The translations under genes and the position numbers were made by a program. Under the pieces are notes generated by a model. That model worked only from the letters and a program-made list of their open reading frames with translations. It made no database searches and was not told the origin of the DNA. A DNA stretch of 64,000 nt from Mitsuokella sp047974105 (GTDB lineage: Bacteria > Bacillota > Negativicutes > Selenomonadales > Selenomonadaceae). The stretch is from positions 1-64,000 of the forward strand of contig NZ_JBHYRS010000005.1 of assembly GCF_047974105.1 (NCBI RefSeq). Direction: 5' to 3'. Below, in pieces: positions 15,618 through 23,880 of this stretch (position 1 is the stretch's first letter; each line of letters starts with the position of its first letter).

Positions 15618-16679
15618 ATGATCCAGCTGTCTCATATCGAAAAAACGTATGACAGCCCCTCTGGTCCCGTCAAAGCGCTCAAAGGCATTGACCTGACGAT
15701 TGCCCGCGGCGAGATCTTTGGCATCATCGGCCTCAGCGGTGCCGGCAAATCCACGCTGATCCGCTGCATCAATATGCTCGAACGGCCGACAGCCGGCAAA
15801 GTCATTGTCGATGGACAGGACATGACGGCCATGAGCGAAAAAGAACTGCGCAAAGCGCGCAAGAATATCGGCATGATCTTCCAGCACTTCAATCTGCTGA
15901 GCTCGGCCACGGTTTACGACAACATCGCCTTTCCGCTGCGTCTCTCGCATACGCCGGAAAGCGAAATCCGCAAAAAAGTAGAGCCCCTTTTGGAGCTCGT
16001 CGGCCTTGCCGATAAGGCCAAACAGTATCCGTCGCAGCTCTCCGGCGGCCAGAAGCAGCGTGTCGGCATCGCCCGTGCGCTCGCGAGCGAGCCGAAGGTC
16101 CTGCTCTGCGATGAGGCAACAAGTGCCCTCGACCCGCAGACAACGCGCTCGATTCTCGAACTCATTCAGGATATCAACCGCAAACTCTCCTTGACCGTCG
16201 TCGTCATCACGCACGAAATGCAGGTCATCAAGGAGATCTGCGATAAGGTCGCCGTCATCGAAAATGGTGTCATCGCGGAGCAGGGCACGGTGCTCGATGT
16301 CTTCACGAATCCGCAGAAGCCCATCACGAAGGAATTCATCAGCGTCCTGCTTTCAAATGACCTGCCGGCAGCCTTCCGCGGCGGCGAGATCTCGAAGACG
16401 CCGGTTCCCGGAGCCTATCTGCTGCTGCGCCTGACGTTCATCGGCGAATCCGCCGACGATCCGGTGCTTGCCGGCATGATCCGCAAATTCCCTGAAGTCG
16501 AAGTCTCGATGCTCTTCGGCAACCTCGACCAGATCAAGTCGACGCCGTTCGGCCGCATGATCATCGGTCTCACGGGGCCGGAAGCAAAAATTCAGGAAGC
16601 CATTGCTTACCTGCGCAAACAGGATCTCAAAGAGGAGGTGATCGGTTATGTCCGCAGACATGATGCCCCTTCTGACTAA
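15618..16679 (+). CDS. metN: Methionine ABC transporter, ATP-binding protein
   Basis: Cytoplasmic ATPase of the MetNIQ importer for L/D-methionine and analogues; 353 residues. Walker A GLSGAGKST, the LSGGQKQRVGIARAL signature, Walker B VLLCDEATSALD and the switch His in VVVITHEMQV are all intact. The C-terminal 80 or so residues form the NIL (ferredoxin-like) domain that senses methionine and inhibits transport. GGAGG lies 11 bases before the ATG. metI overlaps its end by 32 bases. No S-box or methionine T-box precedes it; a palindrome shared with cysK does. Confidence 0.95.
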   Translation: MIQLSHIEKTYDSPSGPVKALKGIDLTIARGEIFGIIGLSGAGKSTLIRCINMLERPTAGKVIVDGQDMTAMSEKELRKARKNIGMIFQHFNLLSSATVYDNIAFPLRLSHTPESEIRKKVEPLLELVGLADKAKQYPSQLSGGQKQRVGIARALASEPKVLLCDEATSALDPQTTRSILELIQDINRKLSLTVVVITHEMQVIKEICDKVAVIENGVIAEQGTVLDVFTNPQKPITKEFISVLLSNDLPAAFRGGEISKTPVPGAYLLLRLTFIGESADDPVLAGMIRKFPEVEVSMLFGNLDQIKSTPFGRMIIGLTGPEAKIQEAIAYLRKQDLKEEVIGYVRRHDAPSD

Positions 16680-17301
16680 AGCCCTCGGCGAAACCGTCTA
16701 CATGGTCGTTGTCTCGATGATCATTGCCACAATCATCGGCGTACCGCTCGGCGTGCTTCTTCATACGACGGGCAAGGGACAGATTCTCGAATCACCGGCC
16801 GTCAACCGCATCGTCGGTGCTATCGTCAACGCCGTCCGCTCGATTCCGTTCATCATTTTACTGGTCGCCATCATCCCGTTCACGCGTCTGCTCGTCGGCA
16901 CGGCCATCGGTACGACAGCTGCCATGGTCCCGCTCGTCATCGCCGCGATTCCGTTCATCGGCCGTCAGGTCGAGACGAGTCTCAAGGAAGTTCCGTTCGG
17001 CCTTGTCGAAGCAGCCCAGTCCATGGGCGCCACGCCGGCGCAAATTATCTGGAAAGTCTTGCTGCCTGAGTCGATGTCCTCGATTGTCGCGCAGCTCACG
17101 ACCGTCATCATCAGCCTCGTCGGTGAATCCGCCATGGCCGGTGCTGTCGGCGGCGGCGGCCTCGGCGACCTCGCCATCCGCTACGGCTATCAGCGTTTCC
17201 GTCCGGAAATCATGATTGCCACCGTCGTCATCCTCATCGTCCTCGTCCAGCTCGTCCAGTTCGTCGGCAACACCATTGCCAAACGTCTGGATAAACGATA
17301 A
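16648..17301 (+). CDS. metI: Methionine ABC transporter, permease
   Basis: Inner-membrane permease of MetNIQ, 217 residues with 5 TM helices. The EAA loop, which docks on MetN, reads VEAAQSMGATPAQIIWKVLLP. GEVA-like SAMAGAVGGGGLGDLAIRYGYQRF near the C-terminus is highly conserved in MetI. The start overlaps the end of metN and has GAGGAGG upstream, consistent with coupling. Two perfect hairpins separate it from metQ. Confidence 0.95.
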   Translation: MSADMMPLLTKALGETVYMVVVSMIIATIIGVPLGVLLHTTGKGQILESPAVNRIVGAIVNAVRSIPFIILLVAIIPFTRLLVGTAIGTTAAMVPLVIAAIPFIGRQVETSLKEVPFGLVEAAQSMGATPAQIIWKVLLPESMSSIVAQLTTVIISLVGESAMAGAVGGGGLGDLAIRYGYQRFRPEIMIATVVILIVLVQLVQFVGNTIAKRLDKR

Positions 17302-17314
17302 CCTACGTGTTTCC

Positions 17315-17372
17315 GCTTTTGCGAAGCAAAAGCATCCTATGCATTTTCCTCCTTTGGCGTAAGCCAAAGGAG
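17315..17372 (+). promoter_or_regulatory. Tandem hairpins between metI and metQ
   Basis: GCTTTTGC-gaa-GCAAAAGC (17315-17333) and CTCCTTTGGC-gtaa-GCCAAAGGAG (17349-17372). Neither has a T tract, so they probably protect or process the mRNA, allowing more binding protein than permease. Confidence 0.65.
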
Positions 17373-17397
17373 CTTATAAAACTAAGGAGGTCATCCT

Positions 17398-18240
17398 ATG
17401 AAAAAAGTACTCGCCCTGATCGCGTCCCTCGTGTTCGCGACGCTGGCGTTCGCCGGTTGCGGCGGCAGCCAGTCCTCATCCTCTTCTTCGTCCTCGAGCG
17501 CTGCAGCTACGAGCGGCACGAAAACCCTCAAAGTCGGCGCTACGGCCGTCCCGCATGCTGAAATCCTCGAAGCCGCCAAACCGCTGCTCGAGAAAGAAGG
17601 CATCAAACTCGATATCGTCGAGTTTAACGACTACGTACAGCCGAACCTTGCCCTCAACGACAAGGAGCTCGATGCCAACTTCTTCCAGCATGAGCCGTAC
17701 CTCAAGAACTTCATGGACGAGCACAAGGAAGTCAAGCTCGTCAGCGCCGGCGGCGTCCACATCGAGCCGATGGGCATCTACTCCAAGAAAGTCAAAGACC
17801 TCAAGGAGCTCAAAGACGGTGCTACGATTTCCATCCCGAATGACCCGACCAACGGCGGCCGCGCCCTGCTCCTTCTCCAGAAGGCTGGCCTCCTGAAGCT
17901 TAAAGACGGCGTCAACGAAAAGGCTACGCTGCAGGATATTGCCGAGAATCCGAAGAACTTCAAGTTCCAGGAAGTCGAAGCAGCTCAGGTTCCGCGTACG
18001 CTTGACGATGTCGATGCTGCCATCATCAACTCCAACTTCGCGATGCAGATTCAGCTCGACCCGACGAAGGATTCCCTCTTCATCGAGGATAAGACGAGCC
18101 CGTATGTCAACATCGTTGCCGTACGTGACGGCGACCAGAACCGTCCGGAAATCCAGGCTCTCATGAAAGTCCTGAACAGCCAGGAAATCAAGGATTTCAT
18201 CAACAACAAATACAAAGGTGCAGTCGTTCCGGCATTCTAA
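17398..18240 (+). CDS. metQ: Methionine-binding lipoprotein
   Basis: Substrate-binding lipoprotein of MetNIQ, 280 residues. The signal peptide ends in a lipobox FAGC, followed by a Ser-rich linker. The NlpA/MetQ fold shows VGATAVPHAEILEAAKP, FNDYVQPNLALNDKELDANFFQHEPYL and NSNFAMQI motifs that line the methionine pocket. GGAGG precedes the ATG. The gene ends at a strong terminator. Substrate could also include other sulfur amino acids; a link to cysteine/methionine supply is supported by the operator shared with cysK. Confidence 0.94.
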   Translation: MKKVLALIASLVFATLAFAGCGGSQSSSSSSSSSAAATSGTKTLKVGATAVPHAEILEAAKPLLEKEGIKLDIVEFNDYVQPNLALNDKELDANFFQHEPYLKNFMDEHKEVKLVSAGGVHIEPMGIYSKKVKDLKELKDGATISIPNDPTNGGRALLLLQKAGLLKLKDGVNEKATLQDIAENPKNFKFQEVEAAQVPRTLDDVDAAIINSNFAMQIQLDPTKDSLFIEDKTSPYVNIVAVRDGDQNRPEIQALMKVLNSQEIKDFINNKYKGAVVPAF

Positions 18241-18265
18241 GCCGCTTAAGTGACTGACCGTACAT

Positions 18266-18304
18266 AAAAAATCCCGCGAGTCCGTTTGGATTCACGGGAT
18301 TTTT
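18266..18304 (+). terminator. Terminator of metNIQ
   Basis: AAAAATCCCG and CGGGATTTTT close a 19-base loop region that can pair further (GAGTCC / GGATTC). Confidence 0.85.
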
Positions 18305-18333
18305 CTATACGAACAAAGGCATGTTCAAAAAAT

Positions 18334-18395
18334 GCATAAAAATAACCCGCAGCGTTAGGGACTGCTGCGGGTGCGAAAAGGAAAATAGAGAAATG
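18334..18395 (-). repeat. 62-bp intergenic repeat with terminator hairpin, copy 1
   Basis: Nearly identical to 25556-25618. It has a pyrimidine-rich stretch on the minus strand (CATTTCTCTATTTTCC), then a CCCGCAGC / GCTGCGGG stem and ATTTTTAT. It probably terminates the SorC-type gene, but the conservation extends well beyond the hairpin. Confidence 0.75.
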
Positions 18396-18469
18396 GATCT
18401 GTTGCAAAATGAGATCGAACAGTTGATAAAAAAATAAACATCCATAGGTACTCCGAGTTCTGAAACACA

Positions 18470-19420
18470 TTATGCAAAATTTTTTAAGGCCACTGCGGTA
18501 TATCGATCTGTAATCAAGATATTCATATAACCTGCCTTCAAAGCAGCATGGATTGCCCGAATTTTTTCTTTACCTCCGGCAACCAGAATACGCGTTTCTT
18601 TTTTCTTGAATTCGTCCAACTGGATCCCTACCGTCCGGGCATTCAGTTCTTCATCTACGATTTTACCATCATCATCATAGAAACGTGAGCACAGGTCTCC
18701 AGCAGCTTTCTGACTGAGCAGTTCCCTATCCTTTTCATTAATATAATAGCCTAAGTGGAACAGGATAGATTCATTGGAAGCTGTTCCTACCGTTACAACG
18801 GCAATATTTGCTTTCTTGCCCATATCCAGTATATGTTTGACGTACTTATCGTGTTCGACCAGACGCTTTACTTCCATATTGTCGAACATGACTGGGATTG
18901 GCAGGAAAACGCCTGTGGTGGAAAATGCAGCGGCGACAAGTGTTACGATTTCATGGGCATACGTATTGGCCTTAGAATAGCTGATGCCCCCCTTTAACTG
19001 CACCACTTGTACGCCCTTGACAGGTTTTGATTTTAGATGAAGCGCCATCTGGTATAAGGAAGACCCCCAACCCATGCCGATAATGTCATTGTCTTTGACG
19101 GTTTTCCATAAATAGGATGCAGCAGCTTCGCCTATGGCCTTTTTTAGCTCACGGTCATTGTCAAGAGGAGCATTGGCTACGATTGCATCTTTTAAATGAT
19201 ATTTTTTACAAAGTTCACCACTGAGAGATGCCTTTAAATCAATGGGATCAATAATCCTGATCTGCACAAAGCCCTGATCTTTGGCATGCTGCAGCAACCT
19301 GGAGACGGATGGTCTTGATATCCCCAATTCATTCGCTATTTTTTGCTGGCTCATATCCGATTCGTAGTATAATCGGGCTGCATCGATGCTCAGCCTGTCT
19401 TTATCCCTATCCGGTTCCAT
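18470..19420 (-). CDS. SorC-family regulator of deoxyribose operon (DeoR of Bacillus type)
   Basis: DNA-binding regulator of 316 residues. The N-terminal helix-turn-helix (MSQQKIANELGISRPSVSRLLQHAKDQGFV) is followed by a SorC sugar-binding domain with the GMGWGSSLYQM and VVTVGTA loops. This is the architecture of Bacillus DeoR, which responds to deoxyribose-5-phosphate, the intermediate made by the kinase next door. The start is set by GAGAGGG at 9 bases. It is transcribed separately from the operon it probably controls (terminator between, own promoter at 19458-19487). Two DeoR-like sites lie before deoC. Confidence 0.85.
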   Translation of the reverse strand: MEPDRDKDRLSIDAARLYYESDMSQQKIANELGISRPSVSRLLQHAKDQGFVQIRIIDPIDLKASLSGELCKKYHLKDAIVANAPLDNDRELKKAIGEAAASYLWKTVKDNDIIGMGWGSSLYQMALHLKSKPVKGVQVVQLKGGISYSKANTYAHEIVTLVAAAFSTTGVFLPIPVMFDNMEVKRLVEHDKYVKHILDMGKKANIAVVTVGTASNESILFHLGYYINEKDRELLSQKAAGDLCSRFYDDDGKIVDEELNARTVGIQLDEFKKKETRILVAGGKEKIRAIHAALKAGYMNILITDRYTAVALKNFA

Positions 19421-19457
19421 ATCTGTCATCCCTCTCAAAGAACTTTTTATCATTTTT

Positions 19458-19487
19458 ATTATAACAAAACGCAAGAATTATATTCAA
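19458..19487 (-). promoter_or_regulatory. Promoter of the SorC-type regulator
   Basis: TTGAAT and TATAAT on the minus strand, 18-base spacer. Confidence 0.6.
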
Positions 19488-19507
19488 TGGAAACCATATA
19501 TTTTATG

Positions 19508-19546
19508 AAAAAGACGACATCCTTAAGGCAGGATGCCGTCTTTTTT
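19508..19546 (-). terminator. Terminator of the deoxyribose operon
   Basis: AAAAAGACG-CATCCT paired with AGGATG-CGTCTTTTTT across single-base bulges, 20 bases past the kinase stop. Confidence 0.85.
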
Positions 19547-19565
19547 CTGCGTTCCACTTAAGCGT

Positions 19566-20480
19566 TTAAGCGTTCAAAAGTTTCAATACCTCTTCCTTTT
19601 CAGGATACGATTTTTGCGTACCGCGTTTGGTTACGCTAAGACCTGCAAAGGCACTGGCCGTCTTCATCGCTGCGATGATATCATGATTTTCTACATAGCA
19701 GCATGCGAAGCAGCCGATGAAGGCATCTCCCGCGCCGGAGCTGTCTACTGCATTTACTTTAAACGGCTTTACAAGCTGAGTGCCGTTTTCATCTACCAAG
19801 AGTGAACCATGCGAGCCCATCGTGACGATAACGTGTTTCAAGCCGCGAGCGGATAACGATTTAGCAGCAGCTTCAATCTCTTCCTGATTGGATACAGGCA
19901 TACCGGTTAAGATAGCCAATTCTGTTTCGTTTGGCATAAAGAAGTCGCATTGGCATACCTTAGCAATATCCAGTTCCTTTGTGGCCGGAGCAGGATTCAG
20001 CAGAACCGGGATATTATGTTTTTTACCGAAATCGATGGCATAATATACGGTCTCAAGGGGGATTTCCAGCTGCAGAATAATCAACTTGCAGGTTTTCAGA
20101 TCTTCTTCTGCTGCATCGATATCAGCCGGTTTTAAATCATTGTTAGCCCCCTTGATGATCAAGATGCTGTTCTGTCCGTTTTTATCAACGAAAATCGGTG
20201 CTACACCACTGGAAACACCAGGAACTTTCTGAACGTATTTGGTGTCGATGCCATTCTTTTTAAAGTTAGCAATGGTATTGTCGGCAAAAAAGTCATCACC
20301 GACTTTGGTTACCATCAGAACGTCCGCACCGTATTTTGCAGCGGCGACAGCCTGGTTGGCGCCTTTACCGCCGCAGCCCATTGAAAAGTCTGGAGCTTCT
20401 AATGTCTCGCCAAGAACTGGCATACGCGTGATATACGAGGTGAGGTCGACCATGTTCGACCCAATAACAGCAATTTTCAT
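19566..20480 (-). CDS. deoK: Deoxyribokinase / ribokinase (PfkB family)
   Basis: Phosphorylates 2-deoxyribose (or ribose) at C5 with ATP in the cytoplasm. 304 residues. The N-terminal SNMVDLTSYI and GGKGANQAVAAAKYGA segments form the sugar site, and AVDSSGAGDAFIG carries the catalytic Asp and anion hole. The sequence closely resembles enteric DeoK, as I remember it, and deoC and a deoP-like permease are in the same operon, so deoxyribose is the likely substrate. It is the last gene of the operon. Confidence 0.87.
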   Translation of the reverse strand: MKIAVIGSNMVDLTSYITRMPVLGETLEAPDFSMGCGGKGANQAVAAAKYGADVLMVTKVGDDFFADNTIANFKKNGIDTKYVQKVPGVSSGVAPIFVDKNGQNSILIIKGANNDLKPADIDAAEEDLKTCKLIILQLEIPLETVYYAIDFGKKHNIPVLLNPAPATKELDIAKVCQCDFFMPNETELAILTGMPVSNQEEIEAAAKSLSARGLKHVIVTMGSHGSLLVDENGTQLVKPFKVNAVDSSGAGDAFIGCFACCYVENHDIIAAMKTASAFAGLSVTKRGTQKSYPEKEEVLKLLNA

Positions 20481-20522
20481 GGGAAATGCATCCTTTCTAT
20501 GATGCTGGAAATAATCAATGTC

Positions 20523-21545
20523 TTACTTTAAACCAGTCATAACAGTAAACGTCTTTTTCTCGTTCGGCTGGAGGTAAAGGAGCGTGCCTGCTTTCTTGGC
20601 AGCCAGGAATCCTTCCGGACGGCAGGTTGCTGGCAGGACAAAAGCGGCGACCTGCAGATCATCGTTCTTCATAATCCAGCGAGTAGCACTCGTGAAATCC
20701 TTCGTCGAGAATTCCGTCTTGAAGCCATAGCCTTTCGGGGAATCAATCTCTACCGTCACATCCGGTGCATACTGATCGATGTGGTCTGCCATGAAGACAA
20801 TCTCCGGATCATACATGTCTGGCTGGTCGAGGACTTCCATGCTGCGTCCTTCCTTCTGCAGCTTTTTAATTTCTTCGTTATAAGCCAGCCATTTCTCGGT
20901 CGGATGAACATGCGACGGAATCGATTCACGCAGTTTGAAAGCTGTTGCCGGGATGTTCGACGAGATGCGTCCCTGATCAACATATGCGTAATTCATATGG
21001 CACATGTACTGCAGCGGCATTTCCGTGCAGGTAAGGTTTGTAACTTCCATGTGGATCTTGAAACGCGTAGCATCTTTTGTCAGTGTTACGCTTGGCTCTG
21101 CGATGTAATGATAACCGAAGCCCTGGCAATATTCGTACTTGCTGACCAAAGCTACAGAATCTGCAGTGACCTCTAACCAAGCTTCATCCATCGTTGCGCA
21201 GGAGAATTCACCATGCATTGGATGCGTATCTTCAGGCCCTGGGCAGCCATTCGCCAGAAGTCCGGAATGGAATGCAAAGCAGCCATAGGTATCAACAATG
21301 CATTTTGCAGGTTTCGGCTGTTTGAAGATATTCTTCAGGCGCAGGCTGATTCCATTAAAAGCAGCGTCCCAAATGATTTGTCCCATGTACGGAAGAAGCT
21401 CTACATAGCCTTTGCTGTTCTGGATTTTTACCGATTCAATGCCGGATGGATACCGAAACGATGTAACTTTAAAATCATCATTTTCCAGCAGAGTCTTATG
21501 ACTATCTGTAAAATAACTATGATTCAGAAAAATCTTTGTAGACAT
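20523..21545 (-). CDS. deoX: DUF4432 aldose-epimerase-like protein (DeoX-like)
   Basis: 340 residues with a galactose-mutarotase-like beta-sandwich. The conserved LPYMGQIIWDAAFNG strand, FAFHSGLLANGCPGPEDTHPMHGEFSCA with several His residues, and HMNYAYVDQG are visible. The same family member, DeoX, lies in the deoxyribose operon of Salmonella, where its function is not defined; a sugar mutarotase role is plausible. Start ATG chosen over the adjoining GTG by spacing to GGAGG. It sits between the permease and kinase genes. Confidence 0.82.
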   Translation of the reverse strand: MSTKIFLNHSYFTDSHKTLLENDDFKVTSFRYPSGIESVKIQNSKGYVELLPYMGQIIWDAAFNGISLRLKNIFKQPKPAKCIVDTYGCFAFHSGLLANGCPGPEDTHPMHGEFSCATMDEAWLEVTADSVALVSKYEYCQGFGYHYIAEPSVTLTKDATRFKIHMEVTNLTCTEMPLQYMCHMNYAYVDQGRISSNIPATAFKLRESIPSHVHPTEKWLAYNEEIKKLQKEGRSMEVLDQPDMYDPEIVFMADHIDQYAPDVTVEIDSPKGYGFKTEFSTKDFTSATRWIMKNDDLQVAAFVLPATCRPEGFLAAKKAGTLLYLQPNEKKTFTVMTGLK

Positions 21546-21600
21546 CACTATGGACCTCCTAAATAAACAAGATGCTTAAGAATCTAGAGAATAAAGAACA

Positions 21601-22929
21601 TTAATGTTCTGCCGTAGGAATGGCATCTTCAACTTTTTCCGTGCGATACTTTTTAAAGAAATAGTAGCCGACATAAGCGAAGCAGAAGAAGTTAACGATG
21701 AACGAGAACTGCATCGAGCCAGACACATCGGAAACATATCCCTGGATGGCCGGAACAACAGCACCACCAATGATAGACATAACAAGGATTGCACCAGCCG
21801 TAGCCGTGTATTTTTTATCAACCGTCTTCAGCGTTTCGCCGTAAATCGTTGCCCAGCAGGGTCCCATAAGAATGCTGATTGCTACAGCGGCATATACTGC
21901 CGTGAAGCTCGGCATGAAGGATACATAAAGAACAAGCAGGCAGCCGATGATGGAATATGCGACAAGTACTTTATTCGTTGAGAAACGGGCAAGAAGGAAG
22001 TTTGCGATAAACTTACCAACGAAGAAGCATGCATAGCTGATTACCATGAAGTTCGCAGCCATACGTTCGTTAATGGAGGCATCCATCGTCAAAGCCAGAC
22101 GGATGGTGAATGACCAAACAGCAACCTGCATACCGACATAGAGGAACTCGGCAAGAATGCCTTTTTTGAATTTTGTGTTGTCTGCAAGGTAATGCAACGT
22201 TTCGATGATGCCAGGATCTTTTTCTTTGGAATTCTCGGGAACCACAGGTTTGCATTTCGGATATTTTGTGAAAGCAAACAGGGCGAGAACAGCGAGAAGA
22301 ACAACGATGAGAACACGGTAAGGTTCCAATGTATTCATCAGCATATCAAGGCGATAAGCATGTGCCTCTTCTGCCGTCATGCTGGCAATCTGTGCGGCCA
22401 TACTCTGACCATCTTCGAAGATTAAATATTTACCAAGCAGAATACCTGCGGCAGCACCAATTGGATAGAACGTCTGGCTGATATTCAGGCGAAGCGTGGA
22501 ATACTTTTCAGGGCCAAGCATCGTGCTGTACGTGTTCGATGCCGTTTCAAGGAAACCAAGACCAATTGCAATAGCGAAGACAGCTGCCAGGAACATCGTA
22601 TACGTTGCCATATGAGATGCCGGGAAGAAAAGTGAGCAGCCTACGATATAGAAGATTAAGCCGCAGAGGATGGCGGTCTTATAAGTCGTTTTTTTGATGA
22701 CCATTGATGCTGGAATGGAAATGAGGAAGTAGCCACCATAGAAAGCACTCTGTACCAAGGCACTGGCAAAGTCACTTAGATCAAAAACACTCTTGAACTG
22801 TGTAATCAAAACATCATTCAAGCTTGCTGCTGCTCCCCAAAGGGGGAACAGGCAGGAAAGAAGAATGAACTGGAAAATCGGGGTTTTGTTCAGATATCCG
22901 TTGTCGTACTGAATCCATTTTGAACTCAT
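21601..22929 (-). CDS. deoP: Sugar:H+ symporter, FucP-type MFS (deoxyribose permease)
   Basis: Inner-membrane MFS carrier of 442 residues, about 12 TM helices. It belongs to the fucose-permease group: FPLWGAAASLNDVLITQFKSVF in TM1 and loop, QSAFYGGYFLISIPASMVIKK in TM2, and AIAIGLGFLETASNTY in TM4. Placement between deoC and the kinase, and the match to the enteric deoKPX layout, point to 2-deoxyribose as substrate. GGAGG lies 8 bases before the ATG. Confidence 0.85.
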   Translation of the reverse strand: MSSKWIQYDNGYLNKTPIFQFILLSCLFPLWGAAASLNDVLITQFKSVFDLSDFASALVQSAFYGGYFLISIPASMVIKKTTYKTAILCGLIFYIVGCSLFFPASHMATYTMFLAAVFAIAIGLGFLETASNTYSTMLGPEKYSTLRLNISQTFYPIGAAAGILLGKYLIFEDGQSMAAQIASMTAEEAHAYRLDMLMNTLEPYRVLIVVLLAVLALFAFTKYPKCKPVVPENSKEKDPGIIETLHYLADNTKFKKGILAEFLYVGMQVAVWSFTIRLALTMDASINERMAANFMVISYACFFVGKFIANFLLARFSTNKVLVAYSIIGCLLVLYVSFMPSFTAVYAAVAISILMGPCWATIYGETLKTVDKKYTATAGAILVMSIIGGAVVPAIQGYVSDVSGSMQFSFIVNFFCFAYVGYYFFKKYRTEKVEDAIPTAEH

Positions 22930-22968
22930 ATCTCTTTCCTCCTATTTTCAGAGATAATGGCTGACGAA

Positions 22969-23610
22969 TCAGCCCTGCATAATTTCTACACCATGGCTGG
23001 TGCCGATGCGGTTTGCGCCAGCGGCAATCATAGCTTCAGCTTCTTCTTTGTTTGCTACGCCGCCAGATGCCTTGACGCCCATATCCTTGCCAACGGCCTG
23101 ACGCATGAGCTTAACATCTTCGACTTTTGCGCCCCATTTCGAGAAACCGGTCGAGGTCTTTACAAAGTCAGCGCCAGCCTTCTTAGCGATTTCGCAGGCT
23201 TTGACTTTTTCGTCGTCTGTCAGCAGGCAGGTCTCGATGATGACTTTCGTTACTTTGCCGTCAGCGGCCTCAACTACTGAACGAATGTCATTTTCTACAT
23301 ACTCATATTGTTCATCTTTCAGGAAGCCAATGGGAATAACCATGTCGACTTCATCGGCTCCGTCTGCAATAGCCTGCTTGGTTTCAAAGACTTTGACGGA
23401 AGTCGGCGTTGCACCTTCTGGGAAACCGATGACCGTTACAACGTTCACACCACTGTCAGCAAGTTCTTTATGAGCATAAGATACCCAAATCGGGCTGATG
23501 CATACAGAAGCGAAGTGATATTCCTTAGCTTCTTTCAGGATCTTGTCGATGTCCTTTTTCTGCGCGTCCGGTTTGAGATATGTGTGATCAATATACTTTG
23601 CAAGTTCCAT
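22969..23610 (-). CDS. deoC: Deoxyribose-phosphate aldolase
   Basis: Class I aldolase splitting 2-deoxyribose-5-phosphate into glyceraldehyde-3-phosphate and acetaldehyde. 213 residues, TIM barrel. The Schiff-base Lys lies in DFVKTSTGFSKWGA, the second active-site Lys in GVKASGGV, and the proton-relay Asp in IDHTYLKPDA. The start MELAKYIDHTYL has GGAGG upstream; a longer frame would begin inside the promoter. First gene of the deoxyribose operon. Confidence 0.96.
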   Translation of the reverse strand: MELAKYIDHTYLKPDAQKKDIDKILKEAKEYHFASVCISPIWVSYAHKELADSGVNVVTVIGFPEGATPTSVKVFETKQAIADGADEVDMVIPIGFLKDEQYEYVENDIRSVVEAADGKVTKVIIETCLLTDDEKVKACEIAKKAGADFVKTSTGFSKWGAKVEDVKLMRQAVGKDMGVKASGGVANKEEAEAMIAAGANRIGTSHGVEIMQG

Positions 23611-23654
23611 TTTGTATACCTCCAGATTGTTTCTTATTTCTTCTGACAGTTCAT

Positions 23655-23683
23655 ATAATAGCACTACTTTGAACGAATGTAAA
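23655..23683 (-). promoter_or_regulatory. Promoter of the deoxyribose operon
   Basis: TTTACA and TATTAT on the minus strand, 17-base spacer, 45 bases before deoC. Confidence 0.72.
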
Positions 23684-23706
23684 TAATAAAATGAACAAAA
23701 TTTTAT
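23668..23706. promoter_or_regulatory. Two DeoR-like operators
   Basis: TTTGAACGAATGTAAAT (23668-23684, over the -35) and AATGAACAAAATTTTAT (23690-23706) are direct copies 22 bp apart. The second resembles the Bacillus subtilis DeoR operator ATTGAACAAAATTTCAAT, as I recall it. Confidence 0.65.
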
Positions 23707-23822
23707 AATAAGAAAAAATATCATCCATTACTCATTGAAAAATATTCCCCAGCATAGCCAAAATTTTTAAATGTACGGCTTATAAGGCCTCAGATTACCC
23801 GCACCAGATGTTTTCTTTATAC

Positions 23823-23865
23823 AAAAAATGGAGAGAACCTCACCAACGAGTTTCTCTCCATTTTT
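23823..23865 (-). terminator. Terminator of the 5'-nucleotidase gene
   Basis: AAAAATGGAGAGAA and TTCTCTCCATTTTT around a 14-base loop. Confidence 0.85.
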
Positions 23866-23880
23866 ACTTTTTATATATCA

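Noticed and set aside
18334..18395. Insertion sequence or CRISPR repeat
   Set aside because: Only two copies, 7 kb apart, no spacers, no transposase and no target duplication seen.
18246..18470. Small minus-strand frame of 74 codons
   Set aside because: Covers the metQ terminator and the repeat hairpin; no ribosome site.
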